DNA of 39,283 nt from Kuafuiihalomonas sp039024635 (GCA_039024635.1 JBCCQA010000040.1:1-39283); one strand, 5' to 3'; counted from the stretch's first letter, positions 15,625 to 23,664 are shown. Translations and numbers: made by a program. The notes: generated by a model from the sequence alone, not told the origin.

Positions 15625-16260
15625 ATGAGCGTCGCGATCCGAAAGAACTGTAACTATTTTAGTAGTCCGGCCCATGTGGCCTTCAATGTCCAGCGAGGTA
15701 TCTTCGAAACCCGTAGCGGCGGCCGCCTCATCGCGGTCAACGAGGATTGGCTCCGTGGCTTCGTCACAGCTCTGGAGTATGAGGCGGGACAGGCCACTCC
15801 CGCCATCCTCCAGAGGTGCGGCGAGTTCTTCGGTAAGCGACTGGCTCAGCGCTTCGACAAGGAGCTCTCGGACTATGCCCAGGTACCTCTCCGCGACCGG
15901 AGTATGAACGAGTTTATTCGGCTCTTGGACGACATGTGGACCAGCTACGGAATGGGAAAGCTGGAGATCGATTGGACCCATGCCGAGAACTTCATCTCGA
16001 TGCGGCTCCGCGCAAGCCCGATGCAGGATATCGGCCCGAGCGGGCACGTGGGTGACGATCTTTTCTGCGGAGTCTTGAGTGGGTTTTTCGGCCACTTCTC
16101 GGAGGCACCGATCGAGATTCTTCAGACCGGTGACGAGCGCCTGGGAGACCGCGACGGAACGACTTTCGTCATTGGGAGCCCGGACTTCGTTCGCCGAGCT
16201 CGAAAGCTCAAGAACGAGGGGAGTCGACACCGCGATCTCGTGGCCCAGCTCGGCGCCTAA
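15625..16260 (+). CDS. V4R domain protein 2 (Cys-less)
   Basis: A 211-aa V4R-family protein, divergent paralog of the gene at 14182. The domain core is DDLFCGVLSGFFGHFSEAPIEIL, then GTTFVIGSP (about residues 143-187). Compared with V4R protein 1, the two cysteines of the Q-C-x8-C segment are absent (QTGDERLGDRDGTTF), so metal or thiol binding there is probably lost. GAGGAG precedes ATG at 15613-15618. Pairs of V4R genes next to a BBAG are part of the published cluster composition, which supports the assignment. Its stop is one base before the kinase start. Confidence 0.8.
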   Translation: MSVAIRKNCNYFSSPAHVAFNVQRGIFETRSGGRLIAVNEDWLRGFVTALEYEAGQATPAILQRCGEFFGKRLAQRFDKELSDYAQVPLRDRSMNEFIRLLDDMWTSYGMGKLEIDWTHAENFISMRLRASPMQDIGPSGHVGDDLFCGVLSGFFGHFSEAPIEILQTGDERLGDRDGTTFVIGSPDFVRRARKLKNEGSRHRDLVAQLGA

Positions 16261-16261
16261 G

Positions 16262-17710
16262 ATGAGCACGGAGCAAGCGCCCAGGATCCTCTATGAACGC
16301 TATCGGATCGAAGAGCGGATCGCCGCTGGATCGGCCGGCTTCGTGTACTCCGCCGTCGATACCCATACCGGTGAGGACGTGGTCGTGAAGCTCTTCCCCG
16401 ACGCGGCGCTGGAGACGGCCAAGGGCGCCTGGGCCCGAGAGATGCGGCTCGCCTTTCGTCTGAGCCACCCCAACATCGTTCGTTGCCTGAATGCCGGCTT
16501 CTCGGGGTCCGATCAGGACTCCATCCTAGTCTTCGAACGCATCAGCGGTGGCTCCCTACGTCGCTGGCTCGTGCAAGAGGGGCAGCTCCCGAACGAGGAG
16601 CTTGTCCGTCTGCTTCGCGACCTGGCAGCCGCTCTCGGCTTCGCCCACCGGCACGGGGTCATCCACCGAGACGTCAAGCCGGAGAACATCCTTCGAGAGG
16701 AAGGGCGCTGGCTCCTGACCGACTTTGGCTCGGGTCGTCACCTTTCGCCCGACGACGCTGCTTCCACCCTGATCGGCTCGCTTGGCTACATCGGTCCCGA
16801 GACCTTTCTCAACCGAACCGTCTTCGCGTCGGATCAGTTCGGACTGGGTGTGACGGCCTGGGAGTGCATGGGCAACGAACGACCGAGCGACCAGACCCGT
16901 GCTCAGGCCTGGCTGGATGGACGAAGGCGCACCGATCTCATGGGCGTCGTGAGCGTCCTGATGGCGGGCCATCCCGAGAGACGCTGGCCTCACATGCCAG
17001 CCATCGCCACCCTCCTCGGTCCGACCTCGGTCCGTGACCATCGCATCTTCGGCCGAGAGCTCCTCGTCCTGGGTGAACGGAGCGTCACCGCCGTATCCGA
17101 AGATGGCGAACGGGTATGCTGGCGAGGATCCCGAGCCCGGCGCTTCTGCCATCTAGACGGCGAGAAACCAACGCTAGCCGGCGACCGGCGCATCGTCGAC
17201 CTTGGCGGAGAAGGACCTGATACCCTCTTCGTTCGAGAGGATCCCTTCGAGGTCCTGGCCTGTAGCCGACACCACCGCTGCGCCCTTCTCCGGGACGAAG
17301 ATGGCCTCCATCTCGTCGCCTTCCACGAGACGGGATCCGCGCGAAGCTGGCCCGCCCCACGTCTCCCTCGCCATCTGGGCCAGGGCTACTTCATCGGTCC
17401 GACCCGTGTCGTCTTCCTTTCCCCCGGCGATCGACGGGCTCTCTACTTGGAGCTCGAGCCCCCCGTCCTGCGACCGAGAGAAGGCGTGCTGCCGCTCCCC
17501 TTCGTGGAAGCCCGTTGGCTGGAGGAGCTCCTCCTCCTCTGCGGTAGCGTGGAGCGGACCGAACTCATCCGACCCCAGCTCGGGCCCGAGCGAAGAGAAC
17601 GGGCCCAGGTAGCCCCAGACCACGTCCGGATTGTTCGAGGGGCATCCGGACCCAGCCTCGAGGTCGTGCCACCCCTGGCCAGGCCCGAGCTCCCAGGAGA
17701 ACCATCGTGA
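16262..17710 (+). CDS. Hanks-type Ser/Thr protein kinase with C-terminal beta-rich domain
   Basis: A 482-aa soluble protein. Residues 13-255 are a protein kinase: glycine loop AAGSAGFVYS, Lys43 (VVVKLF), catalytic HRDVKPEN at 135-142 and DFG at 154-156. The usual APE is GPE (GPETFL). All catalytic residues look intact. Residues 270-482 form a beta-rich module of repeated short strands, perhaps a propeller, with no recognised family and no membrane segment. The gene begins one base after V4R protein 2 and ends in a TGATG overlap with the Pro-rich gene. Whether it phosphorylates bilin-island proteins is inference. Confidence 0.88.
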   Translation: MSTEQAPRILYERYRIEERIAAGSAGFVYSAVDTHTGEDVVVKLFPDAALETAKGAWAREMRLAFRLSHPNIVRCLNAGFSGSDQDSILVFERISGGSLRRWLVQEGQLPNEELVRLLRDLAAALGFAHRHGVIHRDVKPENILREEGRWLLTDFGSGRHLSPDDAASTLIGSLGYIGPETFLNRTVFASDQFGLGVTAWECMGNERPSDQTRAQAWLDGRRRTDLMGVVSVLMAGHPERRWPHMPAIATLLGPTSVRDHRIFGRELLVLGERSVTAVSEDGERVCWRGSRARRFCHLDGEKPTLAGDRRIVDLGGEGPDTLFVREDPFEVLACSRHHRCALLRDEDGLHLVAFHETGSARSWPAPRLPRHLGQGYFIGPTRVVFLSPGDRRALYLELEPPVLRPREGVLPLPFVEARWLEELLLLCGSVERTELIRPQLGPERRERAQVAPDHVRIVRGASGPSLEVVPPLARPELPGEPS

Positions 17711-18144
17711 TGAACGCTGCCCCCGACGTAGACTGGTCCTCTATCGCTGCCGCGGTGCGAGAGCTGTCCGTTCCATCTTGGTCGGCCCCCGAGGTCGAGG
17801 ACGAGCCTCGCCTGGCCGAAGTGCCGCCCCCACCGGCACCACCTCCCTTTCCGGGCCCCGAGCCCAGCGCGGAGATCACGGCCTTTCCGGTGGATTCGGC
17901 TGACCCCGACCCCCTGTCCGCTTGGGGCAACGAGGAAGAGCTGGTGGAGCTCCTTTCGACACCAGCGCCGGAGCCCGCTCCCGCGCCACCCCGTCCGACT
18001 TCGGCTCCCGTGCTCGGAGCTGCACCCCGGCCGAAAGCGCCGCCGGTCATCCCGAACCTATTCAGTGGATCTGATGCGCCGGTGCCGCCCAGCTCCGAGA
18101 CCAACAATCGGCTATCGGATCTTCAGGGCTTCGATTGGGACTGA
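17710..18144 (+). CDS. Pro-rich disordered protein ending in F-D-W-D
   Basis: A 144-aa acidic Pro/Ala/Ser-rich protein, probably disordered, with several Pro runs (for example PPPPAPPPFPGP near residue 40). It ends LSDLQGFDWD, the same F-[ND]-W-D end as the 93-aa protein at 14837, and starts with a related DVDW (residues 6-9). It has no catalytic motif. The start is taken as ATG 17710, overlapping the kinase stop (TGATG); a GTG at 17707 directly precedes it. It is translationally coupled to the kinase and could be a kinase substrate or scaffold; this is inference. Confidence 0.7.
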   Translation: MNAAPDVDWSSIAAAVRELSVPSWSAPEVEDEPRLAEVPPPPAPPPFPGPEPSAEITAFPVDSADPDPLSAWGNEEELVELLSTPAPEPAPAPPRPTSAPVLGAAPRPKAPPVIPNLFSGSDAPVPPSSETNNRLSDLQGFDWD

Positions 18145-18153
18145 GGCGAGACC

Positions 18154-18900
18154 ATGGACGTACTCATCATCACCAGCCCCGACCACCATCGCGTACAAGC
18201 CGAGGCCGCTGATGCTCTCGGCCTCGTTCTCGGACAAAGGGGCAAGCGCGTGACGCGCTCCCTGGAAGACGGCGCCGACTTCGCCGTTCTGTCTTTGCCA
18301 TTGGACGAAGCCCTCGAGCGTTCGACGGAATGGAGCGATCAGTCGGTGCGATCCTTCATGCTCGTCGAGGATGCCCCGAGCTCCCTCTCGACTCTGCCTG
18401 CAGCCGCCCGGCGGACGCGAGCCGCCCGTGACGACGGCAAGACTTTTCAGGTCGATCATTGGGTGCTGACCGGCTCTAGGGGAGAGCGATCGGTCTGGGA
18501 GTTCGAACACCACTGTACGCCCTGCCGCCTCGACTGGGCTGTCTCGGCTGAGGCACCGGACCTGGAATGTTGGGCCACCCGCGTGGTCGATGACTTGGGT
18601 CTTGCCCCCCGCCCACGACCGGGCACCACCGCTCCGATGCCTTCGAGGGTTGCCTTTCCGGGGCGACTATCGGGCTCCGAGGCTTCCCGATTCACCTACG
18701 TGTTCGATGCCCGAGAGATTGGCCTGAACTCGGCGGACATCGCGCCCGCCGTCATGCCCGCAACCGGATACGATGCCAGGGGTTCGGGGACGGACTCGAC
18801 CTCGTCTCCTTCGGGATCGAGGCGTTCACGCGTTGTGCCCATCATCGCGGGCGCCCTGGCCGCTGCCCTCGCTTTGGCGAGCGCACTGTTCATCTTTTGA
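18154..18900 (+). CDS. Tail-anchored protein, unknown function
   Basis: A 248-aa protein. The N-terminal 80 residues (MDVLIITSPDHHRVQAEAAD) look like a small alpha/beta fold. A CxxC pair lies near residue 128 (HHCTPCRLDW). Residues 200-226 are a Ser-rich linker, and residues 227-248 are a C-terminal membrane helix (VVPIIAGALAAALALASALFIF, of which 20 residues are strongly hydrophobic), so the bulk should face the cytosol. No family was recognised. It sits between the Pro-rich gene (9 bases) and the phosphatase (9 bases) and may hold the module at the membrane. Confidence 0.7.
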   Translation: MDVLIITSPDHHRVQAEAADALGLVLGQRGKRVTRSLEDGADFAVLSLPLDEALERSTEWSDQSVRSFMLVEDAPSSLSTLPAAARRTRAARDDGKTFQVDHWVLTGSRGERSVWEFEHHCTPCRLDWAVSAEAPDLECWATRVVDDLGLAPRPRPGTTAPMPSRVAFPGRLSGSEASRFTYVFDAREIGLNSADIAPAVMPATGYDARGSGTDSTSSPSGSRRSRVVPIIAGALAAALALASALFIF

Positions 18901-18909
18901 GGTCGAAGA

Positions 18910-20046
18910 ATGGTCGTAGCGTACGGGAAGACGGACTTGGGCTGCCAGCGCCAAAGCAATGAGGATGTGGTGGTCGTGGACGCCGACCTGGGTTTCGCGC
19001 TCGTCGCCGACGGCGTGGGGAGCGAGCCCGGCGGTGAGGTGGCGGCTCGCTTGGCCGGCTCCTCCACCCATGCCGTGCTCAAAGACGGACGGGACCTTCT
19101 GAGAGTTCCGTCTTCCGACGGTTTCGAAGAGGTCGAGGCCCTCGTCCGCCGCGCCATCGAGAGAGCCGACGCGGACATCGCCGACGCCCGAACCACCCAC
19201 CCCGACTGGAAGGGCATGGCCACCACCGTGGTCATGGCACTCGCCTTTCGAGACCGGGTCCTGGTCGCCCACGTGGGTGACTCCCGGGCCTACCTTCTCC
19301 GCCAAGGGAAGGTTCATCGTTTGACCGAGGACCACGTGCAGCGCACCGGACCGGAAGTCCACGCAGATGCCCCCGCCCTCGCCCGGGCCCTTGGCGCTCA
19401 GGGCGCCCCTAGCCTTTCCTGGTTCGAGCGCTGCCCCGACGATTTGCTTCTGCTGTGCAGCGACGGACTGTCCGATACGCTCTCGAGCGCGGCCGAGCTG
19501 TCGGCCCTTCCCGAGTTCTTCGCGCCCTCGGACATTCCGGAAGTCCTGGTAGACCTGGCCCGCACTCGGGACGCCCCCGACAACATCGCCATAGCGGTTT
19601 TGGCCGAGGAGGACGATGGCCCAGGGCTCCTCCCGGAGCTCGGTCCCTTGCGACAGGTTCCGCTCCTTAGCGATCTATCCTGGCTCGAGTTGGCCAAGAT
19701 CCTGCCCACCCTGCCATCGGAACAGCTCCCCGCCAACCAAGTCCTTCAGGATCGGGCGGGCCTCGCCATCGTGACCCGGGGCCGAGTGCAGATCACTCGT
19801 CGTGGCGTGAGCCGCATCGTCCCGACCGGTGGGCTCCTGGGCGAGTGCTCCCCGACCTGGGGGGCGCCTTGGCCCTACGGCGCGCGAACGATGGAGCCGA
19901 CCACCCTGACCTTCGTTCCCGAGAGCACATTGGGGACCATCCTTCACGACTTCCCCTCCGCAGCTCGGCTGCTGTGGCATCTCCTTCAGGACAGCACCGA
20001 AAAGCTGCTCGCTTGGACGAGCCCGGAAAGCGGGCTGGAACCATGA
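18910..20046 (+). CDS. PP2C-type protein phosphatase with C-terminal cyclic-nucleotide-binding-like domain
   Basis: A 378-aa protein. Residues 1-240 are a PPM/PP2C phosphatase (metal-dependent, dephosphorylates Ser/Thr) with QRQSNEDVVVV, DGVGS, HVGDSRAYLLR, LLCSDGLSD and PDNIAIAVL in order. Residues 255-370 (from PLLSDLSWLEL) resemble a cNMP-binding-fold repeat (LEDRAGLAIVTRGRVQITRRG then GGLLGE), but the phosphate-binding cassette is not recognisable, so ligand binding is doubtful. The stop overlaps the next kinase start by 4 bases. It is a natural partner to reverse the kinases on either side. Confidence 0.87.
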   Translation: MVVAYGKTDLGCQRQSNEDVVVVDADLGFALVADGVGSEPGGEVAARLAGSSTHAVLKDGRDLLRVPSSDGFEEVEALVRRAIERADADIADARTTHPDWKGMATTVVMALAFRDRVLVAHVGDSRAYLLRQGKVHRLTEDHVQRTGPEVHADAPALARALGAQGAPSLSWFERCPDDLLLLCSDGLSDTLSSAAELSALPEFFAPSDIPEVLVDLARTRDAPDNIAIAVLAEEDDGPGLLPELGPLRQVPLLSDLSWLELAKILPTLPSEQLPANQVLQDRAGLAIVTRGRVQITRRGVSRIVPTGGLLGECSPTWGAPWPYGARTMEPTTLTFVPESTLGTILHDFPSAARLLWHLLQDSTEKLLAWTSPESGLEP

Positions 20047-21515
20047 GTTCCGAGGCCCAGTTCCTTCGTCCCCACCTCAGTGCCTTGGGCGCCACGGAAC
20101 GATGGCTGGCCAGTCTGGAGCGAAACTGGTCAGACCGAGGGGGTTCCTACATCGACCTGCTGGTCGAAGAGGGGGTCATCGCCCAAGAGATGGCGACCAC
20201 CCTCAAGATGGCGGCGAAAGGCTATGTCCAAACCCCTGTCGCTCAGATCATCGGTGAGCTCCAGCTCCCTTCCGAGCAGGCAGAGACAACCGAGCCGCCG
20301 ACCATGCCCGAGGATCTCCCCTCCGAGTCCAGACCCCAAGACACTCTGGTGTCGGCGCCTTTCTCGGCGGCCCAAGTCGGCCGCGCCTCCGGCCTTCGGC
20401 CTACGCAAGGCCCAAGTCCTCCGGTCCGTCAGCCGAGAAGCTGGCGGGAGCTTCTCGAGTCCGCTCCGCGTCCCGCTTCGAACTCAGTCCATCCGCCCCG
20501 CTCTACGACGAGCGCGCCTCGTCCGGGGATAGCGCCCCCATCGCCGCCGACCCCGACCGCGTCGATACCCAAGCCGGAGCCGGAACGGGTCGCCACGCTG
20601 CCGCAGCATCGCTTGCCTCGGGCCGGCGACCAGCTCGGGCGCTACATGCTTCAAGAGCGGCTCGGCGAAGGCTCGACCGCCGTCACGTTCCGCTCCTTCC
20701 ACGAGGCCCTGGGGGTCCCTGTCGCGGTCAAAGTCTTCCGGCCCGAGGCCTCGGCCCAGATGGACTTCCGTCTGGAGGCTCGAACCCTGGCCCGACTCGA
20801 TCACCCCAACATCGTTCGCGTCCTCGACGTGGAAGACTCGGCTCACACCTTCATCGTGTTCGAGTACGTCGGCGCCATGACCCTCGAAGATCTGGTCGCC
20901 GCCACGGGAAGGCTGCCTGTCAACCGCTTGCTGGAGCTCGGCATCGAGCTCGCTAGAGGGCTGCAGGCGGCTTGGAGCCAGGATATCCTGCATCGTGACG
21001 TCAAGCCGAGCAACATCCTCATCCGTAAGGACGGTCGGGCCAAGTTGGTCGACTTCGGCCTCGCCATCCACCGGAGCGGTCTGGAAGCCATCGATCCCGG
21101 GACCGCCTGCGGTTCACCCGCCTTCATGGCCCCCGAGCAAATCCTTCACCCAACCGAGCTAGACCACCGGACGGACATGTACGGGCTCGGCGCCACTCTT
21201 TATGCGGCTGCGAGCGGAGAACCTCCAATCATTGCCTCCACGCCGGCCGAGACCCTTCGGGCCCAGATTCACAAACCGCCCATCCCTCTCCACGAGCGCT
21301 TGGAAGGCTTCGACGGCCGAACTTCCCGCCTCGTCCAGCGCCTCCTCTGCAAGAAGCCTCAGGAGCGCTTCGACAGCTGGGAAGAGGTGATCGACCTCCT
21401 GGGCGGCTTGCACTCTCAGCGCACACGGAGGAAGACGGAAGGGGATGACGAAGCGCCTCGCAAGACCCTGCGGCGTGCGCTGTCCTCCATCTGGCAAAGA
21501 GGAGCCAGGCAATGA
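20043..21515 (+). CDS. Hanks-type Ser/Thr protein kinase with N-terminal extension
   Basis: A 490-aa protein. Residues 1-85 are a helical domain (LVEEGVIAQEMATTLKMAAKG) of no known family. Residues 85-198 form a Pro/Ser-rich linker, and about 200-455 a complete protein kinase: LGEGSTAVTFRS, VAVKVF, LHRDVKPSNILI, VDFGLAIH and MAPEQ. The tail is basic with Lys/Arg/Ser and no membrane span. ATG 20043 overlaps the phosphatase stop, and its own stop overlaps the heme oxygenase start, both by 4 bases. The linker contains a 10-bp direct repeat at 20369 and 20409 around a GC-palindromic stretch, perhaps an old intergenic repeat now in frame. Confidence 0.88.
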   Translation: MSSEAQFLRPHLSALGATERWLASLERNWSDRGGSYIDLLVEEGVIAQEMATTLKMAAKGYVQTPVAQIIGELQLPSEQAETTEPPTMPEDLPSESRPQDTLVSAPFSAAQVGRASGLRPTQGPSPPVRQPRSWRELLESAPRPASNSVHPPRSTTSAPRPGIAPPSPPTPTASIPKPEPERVATLPQHRLPRAGDQLGRYMLQERLGEGSTAVTFRSFHEALGVPVAVKVFRPEASAQMDFRLEARTLARLDHPNIVRVLDVEDSAHTFIVFEYVGAMTLEDLVAATGRLPVNRLLELGIELARGLQAAWSQDILHRDVKPSNILIRKDGRAKLVDFGLAIHRSGLEAIDPGTACGSPAFMAPEQILHPTELDHRTDMYGLGATLYAAASGEPPIIASTPAETLRAQIHKPPIPLHERLEGFDGRTSRLVQRLLCKKPQERFDSWEEVIDLLGGLHSQRTRRKTEGDDEAPRKTLRRALSSIWQRGARQ

Positions 21516-22180
21516 GCATGAGCCCATCTGAGCGTTTGCGATCGTCGACCCAGGCTGTTCATCGAAAGGTCGAGCGAACGCCGTTCGTGCAGTCCTTTCT
21601 TCGGGGCACCCTCGCCCTGTCCGACTACGTCCTTCACCTCCAGGCCTTGAACCAGGTCTACGGCGAGCTGGAGTCGAAGGTGCAGCGACACCCGTGTCTG
21701 AGCGCTTTTCCCTGGCGAGCCCTGGCCCGAGGACCCGCCCTGCGCGCAGACCTGCGTTCCTTGGGCACCGAGGCCCCCAAAGAGGCCAGCCCCGCCACTG
21801 CCCGGTTCCTGGACAGACTGGCGGAGGCTGAAGAGGATCAGCCCAGCCTCCTCGTTGCCCACGCCTACGTTCGGTACTTGGGGGACCTGTCGGGGGGGCA
21901 GATCCTAGCTCGGATCGCCCAGAGCAAGCTTGGCCTCCGGGAATCTGCCTGTCACTTCTACCGCTTCGCCCGTCCCGTCGACGAACTGAAGGCCGCCTTT
22001 CGCCATGCCCTGGACGAACTCTCCGTCGACATCGATGCGTTGGTGGCGGAGGCCCTTCTTTCCTTCGAACTAAATGAGGCCATTTTCGTCGAGATTCAGC
22101 CGAAGATGACGAGGGCTGCCACGGCCATGGACACGGCCAGCAGTCCGAGCGCCCAAGCCAAGGGTGCCCTCGTCCTCTGA
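21512..22180 (+). CDS. Heme oxygenase
   Basis: A 222-aa protein of the HO-1/HmuO family, which opens heme to biliverdin, CO and iron. The axial ligand is His17 in STQAVHRKVERTPF, and the distal helix has the diagnostic YLGDLSGGQIL at about residue 123. The length is normal, apart from a Ser/Ala/Thr-rich tail of about 28 residues that lies antisense to the 3' end of the convergent kinase (85-bp overlap). The start overlaps the upstream kinase stop (ATGA), so it is translated with the kinase/phosphatase genes. It would supply biliverdin to the bilin reductase at 12664-13434. Confidence 0.92.
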   Translation: MSMSPSERLRSSTQAVHRKVERTPFVQSFLRGTLALSDYVLHLQALNQVYGELESKVQRHPCLSAFPWRALARGPALRADLRSLGTEAPKEASPATARFLDRLAEAEEDQPSLLVAHAYVRYLGDLSGGQILARIAQSKLGLRESACHFYRFARPVDELKAAFRHALDELSVDIDALVAEALLSFELNEAIFVEIQPKMTRAATAMDTASSPSAQAKGALVL

Positions 22181-23079
22181 GTCGGAAGCTCCTGAGTCTC
22201 CAGCGCGGCCAGACTCTTCTCGACCCGACGTCGTCGCTGCCCTTCCTGTTCCGAGCGTCGGCGCAGGGGCCAAAGCGAACGGATCATGGACTCGGCATCG
22301 GGGGGGCGTTCGCCTGCATCCTTGGCCAAGGCTCGATCAAGCAGAGCCTGAAGCGCCGAAGAACGGCCGCCGGTCTTCAGGCCCTCGGGTAACGGGGGCG
22401 GGGGCGCCGTGATCTGAAGTTGGAGGGTCGCAAGAGCGCTGGCGCCCTCGAACACTGTCTTACCCACCAGCATCTCCTCGAGGACGAGGCCGACCGCGTA
22501 GAGGTCGGCACGTCCGTCGACCGGCTCCCCGGCGGCCTGCTCGGGCGCCATGTAGCTCGGCGTCCCGATGATCTGAGCGTCATCCTCGATGCCGTAGGAC
22601 GCGACCTGCGCCAGGCCGAAGTCGAGGATCTTCACCTCCCTTCGCTCCAGCATGATGTTCTGGGGCTTCAAGTCGCGGTGAACGACTCCGTGGGCGTGGG
22701 CGTGGGCTAGTGCTTGGAGGATCTGAACCGCGAACTCGACGGCTTCGTCGACGAGCAGCGGACCACGGCTCAGTCGTTCCGCCAAAGTCTCTCCTTCGAC
22801 GAGTTCTAGGATCAGGTAGGGCCGACCGTCGTCCAAGGTACCGAAGTCCGAGATCTTGACGATGTGAGGGTCGTCCAACATGGCGATGGAGCGGGCCTCC
22901 TGCAAGAAGCGCTCGCGGAAGCCCGGCCGGTTTGCGTCGACGTGCAGGACCTTTAGGGCGCGCTCTTGACCCATCAGCTCGTGGCGCACCCGATGGACCT
23001 GGGCGTGACCTCCAGCGCCGATGGACGCCAGAACGGTGTACTTCCCATCGATCTGGGAGCCTGGCGCGAGGGAAGCCAC
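22096..23079 (-). CDS. Membrane Ser/Thr protein kinase
   Basis: A 327-aa protein with kinase residues 13-275: SIGAGGHAQVHRV, ALKVLH, VVHRDLKPQNIML, ILDFGLAQV and YMAPEQ. A C-terminal membrane helix is at about 304-327 (ALGLLAVSMAVAALVIF), preceded by a basic stretch (RRRR), so the kinase is cytosolic and anchored at its end. No extracellular sensor domain follows. It converges on and overlaps the heme oxygenase gene by 85 bp. It is probably a separate transcription unit from the bilin operon. Confidence 0.88.
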   Translation of the reverse strand: MASLAPGSQIDGKYTVLASIGAGGHAQVHRVRHELMGQERALKVLHVDANRPGFRERFLQEARSIAMLDDPHIVKISDFGTLDDGRPYLILELVEGETLAERLSRGPLLVDEAVEFAVQILQALAHAHAHGVVHRDLKPQNIMLERREVKILDFGLAQVASYGIEDDAQIIGTPSYMAPEQAAGEPVDGRADLYAVGLVLEEMLVGKTVFEGASALATLQLQITAPPPPLPEGLKTGGRSSALQALLDRALAKDAGERPPDAESMIRSLWPLRRRSEQEGQRRRRVEKSLAALETQELPTQRTRAPLAWALGLLAVSMAVAALVIFG

Positions 23080-23181
23080 GGCTCGATCCTAGCGCAATCG
23101 GCGGCCCGTCGCCTTGCCAGCTCAGAGACGTTCCAACATCTTGGATCGGTGGCTCATCCTCGAACGGAGACCAAGCGCCTG

Positions 23182-23664
23182 ATGCGCCGACTGCATCGAC
23201 CCCAGCGGAGACTCGCTTTTTGGCTTCACGACGTCGAAGATCCGGTGAACGTCGGCTCCATCTTCAGGACGGGAGACGCACTGGGGGTCGATAGGGTTCA
23301 CCTTTCGGGCATCACGCCCAGACCGCCCCACAAGCTTATCACCCGGGTGGGACGCAACAAGGACCGGCGGGTCTCTTGGTCGGCCTGGGAGGAAGCGGGC
23401 CCAGCCATTCAGGATCTCCGGAGCGAGGGCTGGTCGGTGCTTGCTCTGGAGATCACCCCCCGCGCCTCGAGCTACGAGAGCTTCGACTTCCCAGAAGCCA
23501 GCTGCCTTTTGCTCGGCCACGAGGACCACGGGGTCCCCCAGAAGATCCTGGAGCTCTGCACCGCGCAGATCTTCATCCCCATGTACGGAAAGGGAGCTTC
23601 TCTCAACGTCGCTACCGCCGGTGCAGTGGTGGCCTACCACGCCCTTCACGGAGTGCCAGGGTGA
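23182..23664 (+). CDS. SpoU/TrmH-family RNA 2'-O-methyltransferase
   Basis: A 160-aa SPOUT-class enzyme with all three family motifs: VNVGSIFRTGDALGVD (residues about 23-38), LLLGHEDHGVP (about 112-122) and IPMYGKGASLNVATAGAVVAYH. It methylates ribose 2'-OH groups of tRNA or rRNA with SAM; the target cannot be told. ATG 23182 was used; an in-frame GTG at 23149 would add 11 residues. Its stop overlaps the next gene's GTG start (GTGA). The core region is complete although the protein is short. Confidence 0.87.
   Translation: MRRLHRPQRRLAFWLHDVEDPVNVGSIFRTGDALGVDRVHLSGITPRPPHKLITRVGRNKDRRVSWSAWEEAGPAIQDLRSEGWSVLALEITPRASSYESFDFPEASCLLLGHEDHGVPQKILELCTAQIFIPMYGKGASLNVATAGAVVAYHALHGVPG

Noticed and set aside
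13689..16260. Photosystem or chlorophyll-synthesis locus, because V4R and phycobiliprotein-like genes occur.
   Set aside because: There are no reaction centre, chlorophyll or phycobilisome linker genes in the window, and the composition fits BBAG clusters of heterotrophs.
20369..20418. Direct repeat GGCCCAAGTC at 20369 and 20409 with a GC palindrome between, inside the linker of the 20043 kinase; possible remnant of the intergenic repeat family.
   Set aside because: Only a short match (about 10 bp) and only loose resemblance to the left-edge repeat; codon bias in Pro-rich linkers can give this by chance.
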